Positions 36,101-47,455 of a stretch of 64,000 bases of DNA are shown here, piece by piece. The first letter of the stretch is position 1, and every line of letters starts with the position of its first letter. The position numbers were made by a program, and so were the translations under genes. Source of the DNA: Allium sativum. Its lineage: Eukaryota > Streptophyta > Magnoliopsida > Asparagales > Amaryllidaceae. The notes beneath the pieces are model-generated. The model was not told the origin of the DNA and ran no database searches. It worked only from the letters and a program-made list of their open reading frames with translations. The stretch spans positions 620,571,303 to 620,635,302 of the forward strand of contig CM060910.1 of assembly GCA_030737875.1 (NCBI GenBank). The letters are read 5' to 3'.

Positions 36101-36831
36101 ATGGGGCGCTTATGCCGCCTATGATTAATACTTATGATTTGAAGTTGTTTTATACACTATGCACTTATAATAGTATCAAACGATTTGTTTTAAACATATC
36201 AAGCATTCTTTGGCTGTTATAAGGGAAAACCCTATCCTCGGCTGCGTTGCATTGTGTGATGGGACCTGGGTCTTATAACAGCTTCATTTTTCTTTATTTA
36301 GCATTGCGCTGTTTGTTTTATGCACTGGTATTCTTGGGAGGAAACCCGTTCCGTGTTACGGCGTGGTCCCTTGATTTACCGAACTTTAAAATAAAGAATT
36401 ATAACTGTTTTAGTTCTCACACCAGTCCCATGACTGACCTGGAGTTTATTGTTTTAACCTAAACTCTGGGTGCCCCTTATTTTGACACGGGCAGCTAGTA
36501 GTTTTGGTTTTGCAGATTTATATTCACAGGATCCTGGTATACAGCTGGAACGGTATCCGGAAAGCTTTGTATCCGTATATCTCCTTCTAGTTGTGCATTG
36601 TATCATTTTCCGCTGCTATGTATTTAAATGTAATTTAAATCTCTGATATTTCTGTGTAATATTCATCTATACTCTGTATATTCTTGTAATCTGATGCATT
36701 GTTGTAATATACAATGAAATGTTCTTCTGTATGCGTTCTGTTTTGTCGTGTTCTCAAACGATAGGGCGTTTCGAACGGCCTGGATCGGTTTAGCGACTGG
36801 TTCGGACCGAGCGAAATCCTTTCTCGTCACA
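30126..36831 (+). mobile_element. Element D 3' LTR (6,706 bp)
   Basis: It is near-identical to 22449-29088 along its length and ends CTTTCTCGTCACA, followed by TAGAT and the resumed GTTAATCGA field of LTR C. It has 18 instead of 14 units in the 27-bp array (33123-33606), lacks ~65 bp of C-rich sequence at 31035 where only A-rich sequence remains, and keeps the full first U3 module (30563-30600) that is shortened in the 5' LTR. Other features repeat at 31850-32170 (34-bp array), 32268-32282 (palindrome), 32328-32343 (hairpin), 34480-34919 (hairpin ladder) and 36415-36474 (U5 block). Confidence 0.9.
33123..33606 (+). repeat. 27-bp tandem array, 18 units (D 3' LTR)
   Basis: Same unit as 25492-25862 with four more copies. 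A few units carry single substitutions (GGAAAC, TGTATT, AATTAAATT) that are absent from the 5' LTR array. Confidence 0.95.
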
Positions 36832-37329
36832 TAGATTAATCGAATGTAAATCATTCGAAGAGAGTTAATTGAATGTAAATCATTTGAAGATAGATTACTG
36901 AATATAGTTATTCGAAGAAGGAGTTATTGGATATAGTTATTCGAAGAAAGGTTTATCGAATATATTTATTCGAAAAGGAGTTATCGAATAGAGATTATTC
37001 AAAAAAGAGAATTATACATTGAATTCGATTTTATCGAATTCAGGAAAGTAATATTTGCTTTCCGTTTTTAATCAAGTTTTACTTATTTATTAATAAACTA
37101 GTGATTTAGTTATTTAGTTAAATTAAGGAATAAAAGTTATATTTTTAAATTAGATATTTGGTAAGAAGGGATTATAACGCTATAGTTGTAATCAATTTTT
37201 TAAAATAAAGAAGTGGATTCATAAATAGAATCTGAGTTACGTAAGGAAGTTTGTTAAAGGTTTAAAAGGGGAACTTTGTCTATTTTGAGGTTAGAAATGT
37301 TGTTCAGTTAAGGTTTGAGAGGTAATTAT
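36832..37329 (+). mobile_element. LTR C, segment 2 between D and E
   Basis: It opens with the TAGAT flank of D, continues the TTAATCGAATG/ATTCGAAG repeat field to about 37020, then runs AT-rich to AAGGTTTGAGAGGTAATTAT. That last part matches AAGGTTTGAAAGGTAAATAG in B1 (16681-16700), showing where E interrupted the LTR. Confidence 0.85.
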
Positions 37330-39309
37330 TGTAGTAGCCCGTAAATTCCCCGGTGAGGAAAGCCCGGATTACCTTGAGGACACGACAAAGTAGAACGCAG
37401 ACGGAAGAACATTTCATTGTTATTACAACAATTCTGTCAGATACAAGAATATACAGAGTATAATTGAATAAATTACATTCGATAAATATCAGAGATTACA
37501 ATAAATTACATTTAAATACATCGCAGCAGAAAAAATACAAAACACAACTAGAAAGAGATATACGGATACAGATCTTTCCGGATATCATTCCAGCTGTAAG
37601 CCAGGAACCTGTGAATATAAATCTGCAAAACCAAAACTACTAGCTGCCCGTGTGGAAAATAAGGGCACCCAGAGTTTAGGTTAAAACAATAAACTCCAGG
37701 TCAGTCATGTGACTGGTGTGAGAACTAAAATAGTTATTTAAAACTTTACTTTAAAAGAGAGTAATTCAAGGGACCACGCCGTATAACACAGAACGAGTTT
37801 CCTCCCAAGAACACCAGTGCATAGAATAAACAACACAATGCTTTTTCAAAAAATGAAGCTATTATAAGACCCAGGTCCCATCACACAATGCAACGCAAGC
37901 CGGAGGATAGGGTTTTCCCTTATAATAGCCAAACGTTCTTGGTTCGTTTAAAACAAATCATTTTGATACTATTATAGGTGTATAGTGTCAAAACAACTTC
38001 AATCATAAATATCAATCATAGACAACATAGTATCCCATGCTACTATGTCGCCATACTAGGCTCTACAAATAAAGCCGAAACATCACGTATTGGAAATTAG
38101 ATTTCCGTCATGAGTCGAGGCAAGGGGCAAGCTCCTCTCCGCTTCGAGACACTCTAGCAAATGTCCCAGGACTACACACTCTGGGTAACCCTTGGATGCT
38201 TCAGGGCCGGTCCTCCGTTACGTTTGAGGATTGGCAATTCTTGAACACACGTTTCCCGGTCCTTACAGACCTAAAATCGAGGCGCCTCATTCCAACAACC
38301 ACATAGGTGAAAAGTATATAAATGTTAGGGCTGGTAAGTCACTGACACCACCAAAGCTAGAAAGAAACGTCGTGCTCTCTCTGCAGTTCTTATCCCGTTT
38401 TTAACTCATACTGAGGTGTGAGGCTCGCGAATTCACGTTATACGCAAAGCTACGCCACAAAGGCCGTGCTTTGATCATCAACCACAAGACTTTTCTTTTC
38501 AACAAAAGCCTTGATCAATTGACACTTAAGCGTGCCACACAGGCAATTCATGCCATGCGACTAATGTCCATCGATATACAACCTCTGAGCTCGTACGTCT
38601 CAGAGAAGGGCATTAAGCAAGAGAATAAATTCTCCACCGCCAAACAGATGTATATTTAATAGAGATCAATCAACACAGAATAAAATCCAATGTATAGTCC
38701 ATTTACAAGTTCGTTCTGGGTCTGAACGAAACCGGAGGCACTTTCCTCGCATATCCATCGATCTCCAAGTACGTCTAGATGACCACCAACTGATTCCCTC
38801 ATCTTGGGTGTAGAGCCCAATCAAGATCATCAGTAATCACCCAAACGATGTGAAGACTTCCGGTCTTCAACCACCGTCTTCATCTTCGACTTATCGTCGA
38901 ATCAGTTATTCGGAATGGGTATAAACCCGGCCTTTCTGAATAACCCGCGTATATAGTACACAAATGTTACACAAACACAACATACGCCTCATTCCAATTT
39001 AGCAGCCACTAACCGTAAATCAGCAAGAGAACAATTTCCCAAATATTAACCCCGAAGGCCGAAACCAACATCTAATCAATACCCAGGAAACCATTCTTCT
39101 TAGCTAACCTACAGCTAGTTTCTAAATTTCAAAATCTTAGGGAAAAGTTCCCATTAATTTTATCAAAGATAAATTCTTTTAAATTTATTCTTTAATCTTC
39201 CTTTTGATATCATTTCAAACCATATTATGGTTTTTCGAACTAGTCGGGATTAGCGAACCACACCGAAGTAATTATTTGTTTTATTTCCCAACCCGAACCT
39301 ATACATCCC

Positions 39310-39633
39310 ATGAAGCAAAAATGGTAATACTCCATATCTAACACCATGGTGTTATCGGTAAAATTAATTACCATTCCACGTTCAAATCTAATTAAAGATT
39401 TAACTATCGATTGGAGCAAAACTGGTGATATTCCATTCTCGCTCATTTTCCAAATTTGATAATTTAAATTATCAATTCACATTTCAATCTAATTGCAGAT
39501 TTATTAAAACTCCTTTTACTGGGTTAAAGAACTAATGTCATTTAAAACACAGTTCACGATAAACCCAAATCACATTCTATTTATTTCGGGTTAAAGAACA
39601 AGTGTTATTTAAAACACCGTTCACGATAAACCC
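39310..39633 (-). other. Hairpin ladder in LTR E
   Basis: This is a shorter version of the ladder, with fewer long GGGTT/AACCC hairpins. The first hairpin (ATGAAG...ACTCCAT) has lost pairing at one position relative to D and I. Confidence 0.55.
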
Positions 39634-40129
39634 ACAAATCAATTCTAATTCAATTCCAATCAAATGTATTAGAAATTCCGATTATTAAAAACCCCTTTTA
39701 AATCCAATTTATTTATTTAAAAATAATTGGGTTTTAAATTTTGTTCAAAACTAGTTCATTTCGATAAAAATCCATTTTTATCCTTACAAATGTGGGATTT
39801 TTCATCCAAGTTCTTCACAAATCATTTCTTATAGTTTTACACAAATTATTACTATTTTTAAAAATTTTATCGAGGCCCGTACAGTCGATTTCCAACAACG
39901 GCCATCGAACTGCACTTACAACGACCTTTTCCAAATTTGATTTGGACTTATCTCCAAATACAACCACTAGATTTCAAATTTCTAATATTCGTTAGAAAGC
40001 TCTTTTCGATACGAACCCAACGGTTCCAGTTTTAGGAGAATTCGACGGTCAGATCTCCCGTAATGACCGTTCGAAGTCAATGGTCGAAATTTACGAACTG
40101 CCGCGGCGCGGCGCGTTCTATTCAGGCCA

Positions 40130-40131
40130 TT

Positions 40132-40185
<54 letters not shown>

Positions 40186-40187
40186 TT
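40130..40187. repeat. (TA)n microsatellite in LTR E
   Basis: About 28 TA dinucleotides interrupted by AA. It sits at the place where A and D have shorter TATATATAATATATA tracts, so it is an expansion of an LTR sequence. Confidence 0.95.
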
Positions 40188-40369
40188 CGTCGATTCCCTT
40201 TTTAAAACGAATTTTATAAATCATTTCAAATTTGTTTCAAAAACAATTTCTACCTTCATTTCAAATTCAAATCAAAATTGAATTTTCCCATATAAATTCT
40301 TTTTACATTCATTTCTACTTGATTTCAATTCAAATCGATTTCAATTCTATTTCAGTTCATTTTCAATTG

Positions 40370-40515
40370 AATTCAATTCAATTCAAATTCGTTTTCAATT
40401 CAATTCGAATTCGTTTTCTATTCAATTCAATTCGAATTCGTTTTCTATTCAATTCAATTCAAATTCTATTTCTATTCAATTCAATTCGAATTCGTTTTCT
40501 ATTCAATTCAAATTC
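40370..40515 (-). repeat. 27-bp units in LTR E (~5 copies)
   Basis: Units such as TTCGTTTTCTATTCAATTCA plus ATTCGAA are the reverse-strand relatives of the 27-bp unit of D. Copy number is about five. Confidence 0.8.
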
Positions 40516-41798
40516 GATTTCCTGTTATAAATATTCGATTTTTATCACTTTTCAATATTCATTATAAAAACGAATATAATCGATATAAATATCGTTCGCG
40601 TCAAAATAGCGCATCTCTAATCAACACGGCTTTATATTTTTCAATAACTTCGTTATTCTACTCAACAAATGAATCTATATTTCTTTCAATACATGACTCT
40701 ATATTTTTGTCAACACATGACTAATCTCAACGAATGAGTACTGTCCACGTGTGACTATTTTTGTTATTTAATATATTTTATAAAAATTATGGTATCTATC
40801 GTTTGATTTCAAATCAGGCTCCAACCGTAAATTAGTAAGAGAACGATTCCCTGAATATTAACCCCGAAGGCCGAAATCAACATCAGATCAATATCCAGGA
40901 GACCACTCATCTTATCTATTTTCCAGGTAGTTTCTAATTTTATATATGATAAAGATGTAAATTTTATTGTTAAAATATTTCGTTCAACACATGACTAATC
41001 TCAACGGATGAGTACTGTCAACACATGAACCTTTATTTTATAATATTCTTTATTTTTTCAATTGGAATGAGGCCCAATCAATTACCATATAATGTTAATT
41101 ATATGGATTCCATACAACACATGTATATAATAGCAACGATAAATAATCAACCATCATCCAAAGTGCACTACTCTGTATAAGCATCAAATATAGATATCTA
41201 ACGCTTATAACAGCCTGTCAATCAATCGATCGACATATAACTAATTACTGGGATTAGTGTATGCCGTATTTTATCCCAATACCCGTGTGGGGTTTCAAAC
41301 AATCAAACAAAGATTTTATTTGTGCAGGTGGGCGATGTGTAAAATTTATCGTCCCAATCAATGTCTTTCAAATAGGTGTACATAAACAAACCGTCCGATT
41401 TGTAAATGAATATTTATTTATTCACATTCACGTTAAAAATTATATTTTTAACGACCAAATTATTTTATTCAACCTATGGATATTCTATTCGGTTCATTTA
41501 TTAAATAAAATGATATCTTTATTTTTCTAACTTATTTTAGAAAATTTCGACGGCATAATGGCACGATACTAGAAACGGGACAGGCCTAGCCTTATCCCCG
41601 GTCTAATAATGGCCCACGCCATACACATATCAATCAAATCCATTCCATTTCACCAAACAATCAAATTCAAATCAAATAATCTAACCAACTAAACAACCAA
41701 ACAAACATGTCCATGGTCTGTGGACGATGGTGTCGGTTGCTACTAAACACCGTCTGCATCCTAGTATATGTTTATGTAACTAGAAAGGAAAAGTTAAA

Positions 41799-41813
41799 GT
41801 GAGAAGTTCTCAC
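41799..41813 (-). other. Perfect 15-nt palindrome of LTR E
   Basis: GTGAGAAGTTCTCAC has perfect 7-base arms around one G. Only the central base differs from the D copy. Confidence 0.6.
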
Positions 41814-41899
41814 TGATAGCTAATCCAATACCACGACTCTTCTTGTGTAGAAGTCATTGCTGTTCTCGCCTTTTGCCACTTTCGTTGCCGTAGCCACTA

Positions 41900-42345
41900 C
41901 ATATATAAAAATCACATTTTTATATTGTTGCTATGTATATAAAAATTCTATTTTTTTAAGCCGCTACTATATTGATAAAAATTCTATTTTTTTTATAACG
42001 GTGTTCATATAATAAAGATTATATTTTTATCACGCTATTCTCTATATAAAAATTATATTTTTATATCGCTCTTCTTCCAATAAAGAATATATTTTTAAAA
42101 CGCTACTCTATATATAAAAATCGAATTTTTACTTTGCTATAAAAATCACATTTTCTTTTCAACATATACATAATAAAAATTAGATTTTTATTTCGCTACA
42201 TATATAATAATATTTTTACTTTCTACATCATATAAAAATCATATTTTTATTCTTTCAATAATATAAAAATTATATTTTTAATGCTCTTACATTAATAAAA
42301 ATCCTATATTTATACTTTACATTATATAAAAATTATATTTTTATT
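41900..42345 (-). repeat. Degenerate AT-rich repeats in LTR E
   Basis: Repeated TATAAAAATNNNATTTTTAT units of roughly 30-40 bp are homologous in position to the 34-bp array of D and to a weaker series in A (about 4200-4300). Each unit is self-complementary. Confidence 0.7.
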
Positions 42346-42459
42346 ATTCATACCTAAAGATCTAGTCTTTTACCATTTAAAATATGTTTTCAATTTTAAA
42401 GTAAATAAGTTTTCAGTTTTAAAGTAAATAAAATAAATGAATAAAAAGGAAAACTTACA

Positions 42460-42900
42460 GCATTTCAGTCGTCGGAGGACCCGAAGATGGGGTGGAGGGG
42501 CGGTGGTCGCGGTCAGGGCCTCAGGTGGCGAAATGGGTGCGGGTTTTGGTGTAGATGGGCTTCGGATTTCAAAGGAGGAAGAGGAGGAAAAAGGAGAAGA
42601 GGGGGATGGGGCTGAGGCGCGCATGGGGGGTCGGGGATATCGGAGGTGGGCGCTGGTGGCGGGGGTTCTGGGCTGAGGGAAATCGAACGAGGGGGGGAGG
42701 AGATCGCGCTCTGGCGCGAGAGGGGGTGTCGAGGGGGGGGGGACTTGGTGCGGTGGAGGAAGAGAGGAGGGCGGCGCTCCCCCCTTACGGCGGCGCGATG
42801 AGCGGTGGGGCGGCGCTCCGCTTCCCTTCCTTTTATTTCTCTTTTTTTTATAATTGTGATTTCTATTTTGAAATGATACCCGGGGGGGGGGGGGGGGTTA
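42460..42900 (-). other. GC-rich island of LTR E with G runs
   Basis: The island includes a run of 16 G (42882-42897) and several runs of 4-9 G (42667-42790) on the plus strand, which is the template strand for element transcription. Frames on both strands (42370-42908) are low complexity and unlike known proteins. Confidence 0.55.
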
Positions 42901-43786
42901 GAGAATAAATATAAATATATTATATTATTTTTAATTTACAAAAGTTGACTTTTTCGTACGGCCTCTAAACGAGGCCCACCGCCTGTCGTCCATAGCTAAT
43001 TACCCCCATCCCGAACACAATGGGATATGTATCATAAGATGATTCGATCATTTCAATCAGTTTTCGTCAAAATCAACATATAACTCTATATATTGAATTT
43101 GAGCGTGCATTTCAATTTACCGGGGACATATACTAACTCGAAAAATTCCAGAAAAATATTTTCTAGCTTCGTATTGACGATACGGTCCTAAAAAAACTAG
43201 TTTCATCAAATTCTGAGACCATTGGAAAAACGGCCATTTTCCAGTCAATTAAAATCAACTGAAACTGGTCAAACGCGTTTTCCTTTGCCACGCTCACATA
43301 TTGATTCGAAAAATTATGAAATTTCGAATCTAGCAATAACTTGACATCACGGATCCAACAAAAGTGGTTTCGTCGAAATCCGAGGTCGTTTGCAAAATGG
43401 CTATTTTTAAAGGCCAGAATTCCATAGCGACTATTCAGAATTTTCAACTGGACATACCTTTTGATTTTTCGGATTCGTTGGAAAAATCTTCTCAATTAGA
43501 TTCTAATATTTTTGGTTTCACTAAAATCCGGTTTATTTTGCACCCGGTACATTCATTTGAACTTTGAAATTGAATTATCGAACTACCGCGCCATTTTCGA
43601 TTCCTTTTATAATTATAAATAATTATTTATATTCTAACGACGTTTCGAATAAATATATACTTCTAATTCTATTCAAATTAAATTTCTCGTCAATATTATT
43701 TAAAATAATCTATTTTAAATGTTCAAACTTCATTAAAATTGCCAATTTAAATTTTTTAAATTGGCTCGCATTTCCGGGTTGTTACA

Positions 43787-45607
43787 ATTATACCCCAACT
43801 TGATTGACTTTGTATTAACTAAGGGATAGGTAAGGTCGATAGTGAAAGTTGGTTAAGTGAATTAATTAATAAGTGTAATGGTTCGAAATGGCTTAGTGAT
43901 GTTTATTTAAACATCTATTAAATCCAACAAAATGAGTTTTGGAAGTGTTTTTCTAATAAAAGAATCAGAACTGTTTTCTAATTTAGAAAACAAGAAAAGG
44001 GAGTAAATCTGAAAATATTTCCCAATGATTAATAAAGTATATTTTCTAAATTTAGAAAGAGAATTTACAAATATATAGGAATGGGTAAATGAATAAATTA
44101 ATGATAATTTAATTAAAAAAGATAAATGTTGAATGTTGATTGATCGATAGAATTTCCATCTGGAAATAATATCGTTGGTTGTACACCTGTTTTTCTTTGA
44201 TTGTTAAATCACCGACTATCGAAGTTTTTGACCATTTTTCCATTGCCAATATGGAGAGACCGGGATTAGATTCATTATCTGAAACCACTCTGTATGGACG
44301 TTAGCGTTGTGATCAAATATGATGGAGATAATTGAAGACGGAGTTATACAAGGGCTATCCTGCTTACAGAATAGTGCCTTCGATTGTCCAGTCCCAGGAC
44401 AACGTGAATGGATGAATGTCTGACAAAGTATATGTAACAGATCGCGTAAGTTGATCTCTTCAAACGTACATATGTTCGGTGGTGGATGAATTCGTTTCTC
44501 TTAGCTTTATACGTGTGGTATTTTTGGGGAAATCGATTGGTGATTTGGCGGGTATGACAATGTGGCATTCAAAGTGATTGGTGGTCAGGTATATCAAAGA
44601 TACGTTATGACCTCAAGCCAAATGAACCGGGAAATGACAGAAATCGGGCAGGCAACATGGCTAGGTGAGTCGCTCCCATTAGGGTGTATATTACCTATCT
44701 ATAGAAAATCCAATCCATTCTTTTATCTATTTTCGATGCTATCCCTTTTCGGGAAACGGTGGCTGCTCCCAACCGTTAGTGATATACATTCGATACACTC
44801 AAGCAAAATGAGTGGTCGGTCATGTGTGGGCCTGGTTGCAAGACGTTCTTGTTGAACCCAGTGTATTCGCCTCTAGAGATACACTATCGGCAGGTGGTCC
44901 TATACCTTGTCATAGTCGGAATCCAATCTCCAATAAGAGCCCGCGATTTTGATTTGTATACTATATATGTGGAATGTGAGATGCAAGCGTTCTACTAGAT
45001 TGTTAATTACTTGTGATTAGACATTATTATAATATCAGAGAAGTATTGATTTCCAAAGCTGTATTGGGTTATCGTAAGGTAAAAACCGTCTGTGTTTATG
45101 TGTGGATTGGTCTAACGATTACCTTTTCTTTGAAAAGGATTTTGAAAAATTAAACCTAATGATTTGAGCTTACTCACACCAGTCCCATGACTGACCCAGA
45201 GTTTATTTTGTTTTGTTTTCCCTAAACTGTTGGGTGCCCAAATTTGTACGGGCAGTCAAGTAGTTCAGGTCTTTATAGATATACTTGGAGGAGCTTGAAG
45301 CAGAAGGTTTCAGTATTATATGGCTATCGATATTTCCGCTGTGTGTAAGTGTTGTACTCTGAAAGCGTTATTGTATATACATACTGTTTTATTGCAAAGT
45401 TATGTTATATATTATATTATACTCGTTCCGCTGTGAGATTCATGTTTACTCTGATTGTGTTCTTCTTCTTCTTCTATTCTAATTTTCTATCTTATCTATT
45501 CTCACCCTCTAACTTCTTTCTATTAATGATCAGGTATTTCCGATGTCTGAATAGTCAACATGGAAGTTTGTGTTGATTTTCGGAGTCGAAAATCCCGGTT
45601 CATTACA
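43787..45607 (+). mobile_element. LTR C, segment 3 (3' part)
   Basis: It begins with the ATTAT flank of E, then ACCCCAACTTGA as in B1 (16703). It runs parallel to B1 16703-18537 and, inverted, to F 47456-49620. It contains the conserved U5 stem block in a variant form (45171-45240) and TTTCCGCTGTG near 45330, and ends CCGGTTCATTACA. A CT-rich tract (TTCTTCTTCTTC) lies near 45465. Confidence 0.85.
45171..45240 (+). other. U5 stem-loop block variant (LTR C)
   Basis: CTCACACCAGTCCCATGACT is followed by CCCAGAGTTTA pairing with TAAACTGTTGGG. The outer stem pairs CCCA with TGGG where D pairs CCTG with CTGG, while flanking sequence is divergent. Confidence 0.6.
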
Positions 45608-46023
45608 ACAACACTATCATGCCTTTGGGCCTCTGGAGCATCATTAGTTCTATCCAACATATCGAGCAGGTGTGAGAAATCCATGTATGAGACGGGGGCA
45701 GAAGCAGTAGGCTGACTATTAGTTGTCGTGGCTAGCAGTGGAGCACTTGTAGTGGCTCGAGTAGAAGTACCAACCTCAACTATAGTCGGTTCAGATCGGA
45801 TCTTTGTTGCACCATTGGTTCGGTTTGGGGAAGTACTACTAGTAACATTCAGGTCTTCAGACTGGATCGGTCTTGCATCATTGGCTCGAATCGGGTCTCC
45901 GCTTTCGGATCGGTTTGGATCCGATCTGGTCCCCCGTGACCTCATAACTACAGCTGCCTACTGATCTTCACTTGCTTCATTTCCCCGAGAAGTTTATGGT
46001 TCCTTTCCTTTTCTTGGAGCCAT
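45608..46023 (-). pseudogene. Element X gag pseudogene, 5' part
   Basis: On the minus strand an ATG at 46023, ~140 bases inside the X LTR, opens MAPRKGKEP followed by two in-frame stops (TAA, TAG), then an uninterrupted stretch to 45608 where LTR C cuts it. The product is Arg/Ser/Thr/Pro-rich, then MDFSHLLDMLDR. Position after an LTR and PBS and this composition fit the N-terminus of a retrotransposon gag. No CCHC or core gag domain is present in what remains. The part after the insertion is at 18538-18776. Confidence 0.6.
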
Positions 46024-46145
46024 AAAATCTGAGTCTTTTGAGATCAATGAAACCCTAAAAATAGCGGAAACGTGGACTAACTTCTTCGGACTTGAGAATC
46101 CAAATAGTAGAATGATAATCTGAAATGCTGAGAATTTAGATTTAT

Positions 46146-46162
46146 CAGTGAAAGCACCAAAA
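46146..46162 (-). promoter_or_regulatory. PBS region of element X
   Basis: Directly inside the LTR, minus reading gives TTTTGGTGCTTTCACTG. This TTTGGTGCTTTCA form is familiar just after the 5' LTR of plant Ty3/gypsy elements. The cognate tRNA is not assigned here. Confidence 0.5.
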
Positions 46163-46884
46163 TGTTGGACCGAAAAGTGGTTTTAACATCTAGTTGAATG
46201 ATAATTCTAAACTAAATGAAATAAAAAGAAGCAAGAACACAAGAAAGTGGTTCGACGTTAACAATCCTACGTCCACTTTATAGTTCTTTGATTGATGAAC
46301 TGATTGCAAATACAATGATAATAGCCACTCAATCTCACTATTTCAATCAATAATTTCTCTCAATTTTGCAGAATTATACTCAAGGATTCTGGGTACAGTA
46401 AGAAAAAAACAGAGGAACATTGTAAGTGATGAAGCTTGAGTGGATGGAAAGAAAAAAGATCCTTGAAAATGGTGTATTCTGGTGTATTTATAGGTAGGAA
46501 ATACAGTCGGGTCTGATGCCATGTGAGGCCCATCCCATAAATCTCGAAAATGGACGCATTACGATGAAGACAACGCATAGAGACCGTGGGTAAGTGGGGT
46601 TGTAACTGTCCCATGTTTGTAGCTACATGGAGTGCAACTACTTCATTTCAGCAACATCATCGGGGTCGGTTCGGTGAGAGGAGTTCCGAGCTGAACCGAC
46701 GTCCATCAATCGGTTCACGACTTCATCGGTGAGTGAAAATGGGACGGGTCCAAGCAACCTGAATCCTTGCGGTTGAAGAGAATGGAAATGACAACCCTTT
46801 CAGTCCGGTTAGTCGTTTGGTAGCCGATCCTATTGGTCCTTCCTCTCTATTGATTACGTGTTTTACCTTTAAATGATGTCAACA
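46163..46884 (-). mobile_element. Element X 5' LTR (~722 bp)
   Basis: In plus coordinates it starts TGTTGGAC and ends ATGTCAACA, giving inverted tips TGTTG(G)AC. Minus-strand order is U3, TATA box at 46484-46492, R/U5 containing GTGGACGTAGGATTG, then PBS and gag leftwards. The partner 3' LTR was not found in the window. Its right flank passes into sequence that resembles the start of the Y 3' LTR, so X probably inserted into Y. Confidence 0.6.
46484..46492 (-). promoter_or_regulatory. TATA box of X LTR
   Basis: Minus strand TATAAATAC in the context CCTATAAATACACC. Transcription would run left into the gag remnant. Confidence 0.6.
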
Positions 46885-47455
46885 TTCGATTCTCAAGCTT
46901 TGTATAGCCTAATTACAAAGCAGGCTTACATTGTGCCTATGTCCACTCCGGTGTAACTTCGTATATTTCTACTGTATGGCTACAAGTAGAGTCCTTTTTT
47001 ATTACAACGTCAAGTTAGCAATAACAAATTCCTTGCTCAAGGACAACAAGAAGTTCCTGGGTCCAAAGGTCCATGTTGATTTTCCTATCTCCAAGAGAGT
47101 ATAAGTAGCAAGTCAAGTGTCCAAAAGATCCAAGAAGATGCTTTTATGTGAGAAACTACTAATAATATCCAAGTCCAAGAATACCGAATGCAGCAAATGA
47201 GTCAAAAGATCCTGAAACCAACCCTAAACAAGAGTATTTATAGCAGCAGGGGAGTAGAAATTTGTTTCCCAAAAGACTCATCACTACTGGGATCAGTACC
47301 GATCCACAAAGCCTTATCCACATTCTTGCTTCACTTTGAAGAATCCGGATTCCACTGCGAACCGTTTCGTATAAGAGAATACGAAGTAACCAACTTGGTC
47401 GTTGAAGTCAGCAAAGTTACAACCATTCAAGAAGAAGAATTGCCAATACCGATCG
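46885..47455 (-). mobile_element. Element Y 3' LTR, left segment
   Basis: From about 46935 it follows 56570-57100 of the 5' LTR (CCTATGTCCACTCCGGTG versus CCATGTCCACTCTGATG, and the AAGTCAAGTGTCCAA block). It contains the TATA box TATAAATAC on the minus strand at 47234-47242. The 91-codon plus frame at 47188 is LTR sequence, not a gene. It ends at GATCG where F inserted. Confidence 0.75.

Larger units (their letters stand above)
22449..36831 (+). mobile_element. Element D: complete giant-LTR, non-coding retrotransposon (14.4 kb)
   Basis: Two near-identical LTRs (22449-29088 and 30126-36831) flank a 1,037-bp interior with an intact TGGTATCAGAGC PBS and a polypurine tract. LTRs make up ~93% of the element. 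There is no gag or pol. Flanks are GAGAT on the left and TAGAT on the right, a 5-bp duplication with one mismatch. The LTRs differ by scattered substitutions, two short deletions and tandem-repeat copy number, so insertion looks recent compared with A. The PBS type and TGTAACAACCCG tip would fit the Ty3/gypsy Del/Tekay group, but without pol this is inference. It resembles the LARD class but with a far shorter interior. Confidence 0.9.
37330..43786 (-). mobile_element. Solo giant LTR E (6,457 bp) with perfect ATTAT duplication
   Basis: In plus coordinates it starts TGTAGTAGCCCG and ends CCGGGTTGTTACA. ATTAT flanks both sides exactly (37325-37329 and 43787-43791). No PBS or interior adjoins it, so it is a solo LTR. 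It is homologous to the A, D, I and J LTRs. Features in plus order are the U5 stem block (37664-37725), the long shared block (37850-39000), hairpin ladder (39310-39633), (TA)n run (40130-40187), 27-bp units (40370-40515), palindrome (41799-41813), ~30-bp AT-rich repeats (41900-42345), GC island (42460-42900) and U3 modules (about 43190 and 43350). Frames such as 43163-43495 also occur in D but resemble no protein family. Confidence 0.92.
18777..45607 (+). mobile_element. Solo LTR C (~6.0 kb) split by elements D and E
   Basis: The span starts TATAACGTCCCG (the TG tip mutated to TA) and ends CCGGTTCATTACA. It is flanked by a perfect 5-bp duplication ACAAC (18772-18776 and 45608-45612). Removing D (22449-36831) and E (37330-43786) with their duplications leaves about 5,981 bp that read through as one LTR homologous to B1 and, inverted, to F. 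No PBS, interior or second LTR is attached, so it is a solo LTR from recombination between the two LTRs of a former element. It interrupts the gag gene of element X. Confidence 0.85.

Noticed and set aside
45349..45576. 75-codon plus frame at the end of LTR C
   Set aside because: Covers the U5 end and a CT repeat; no counterpart in B1.
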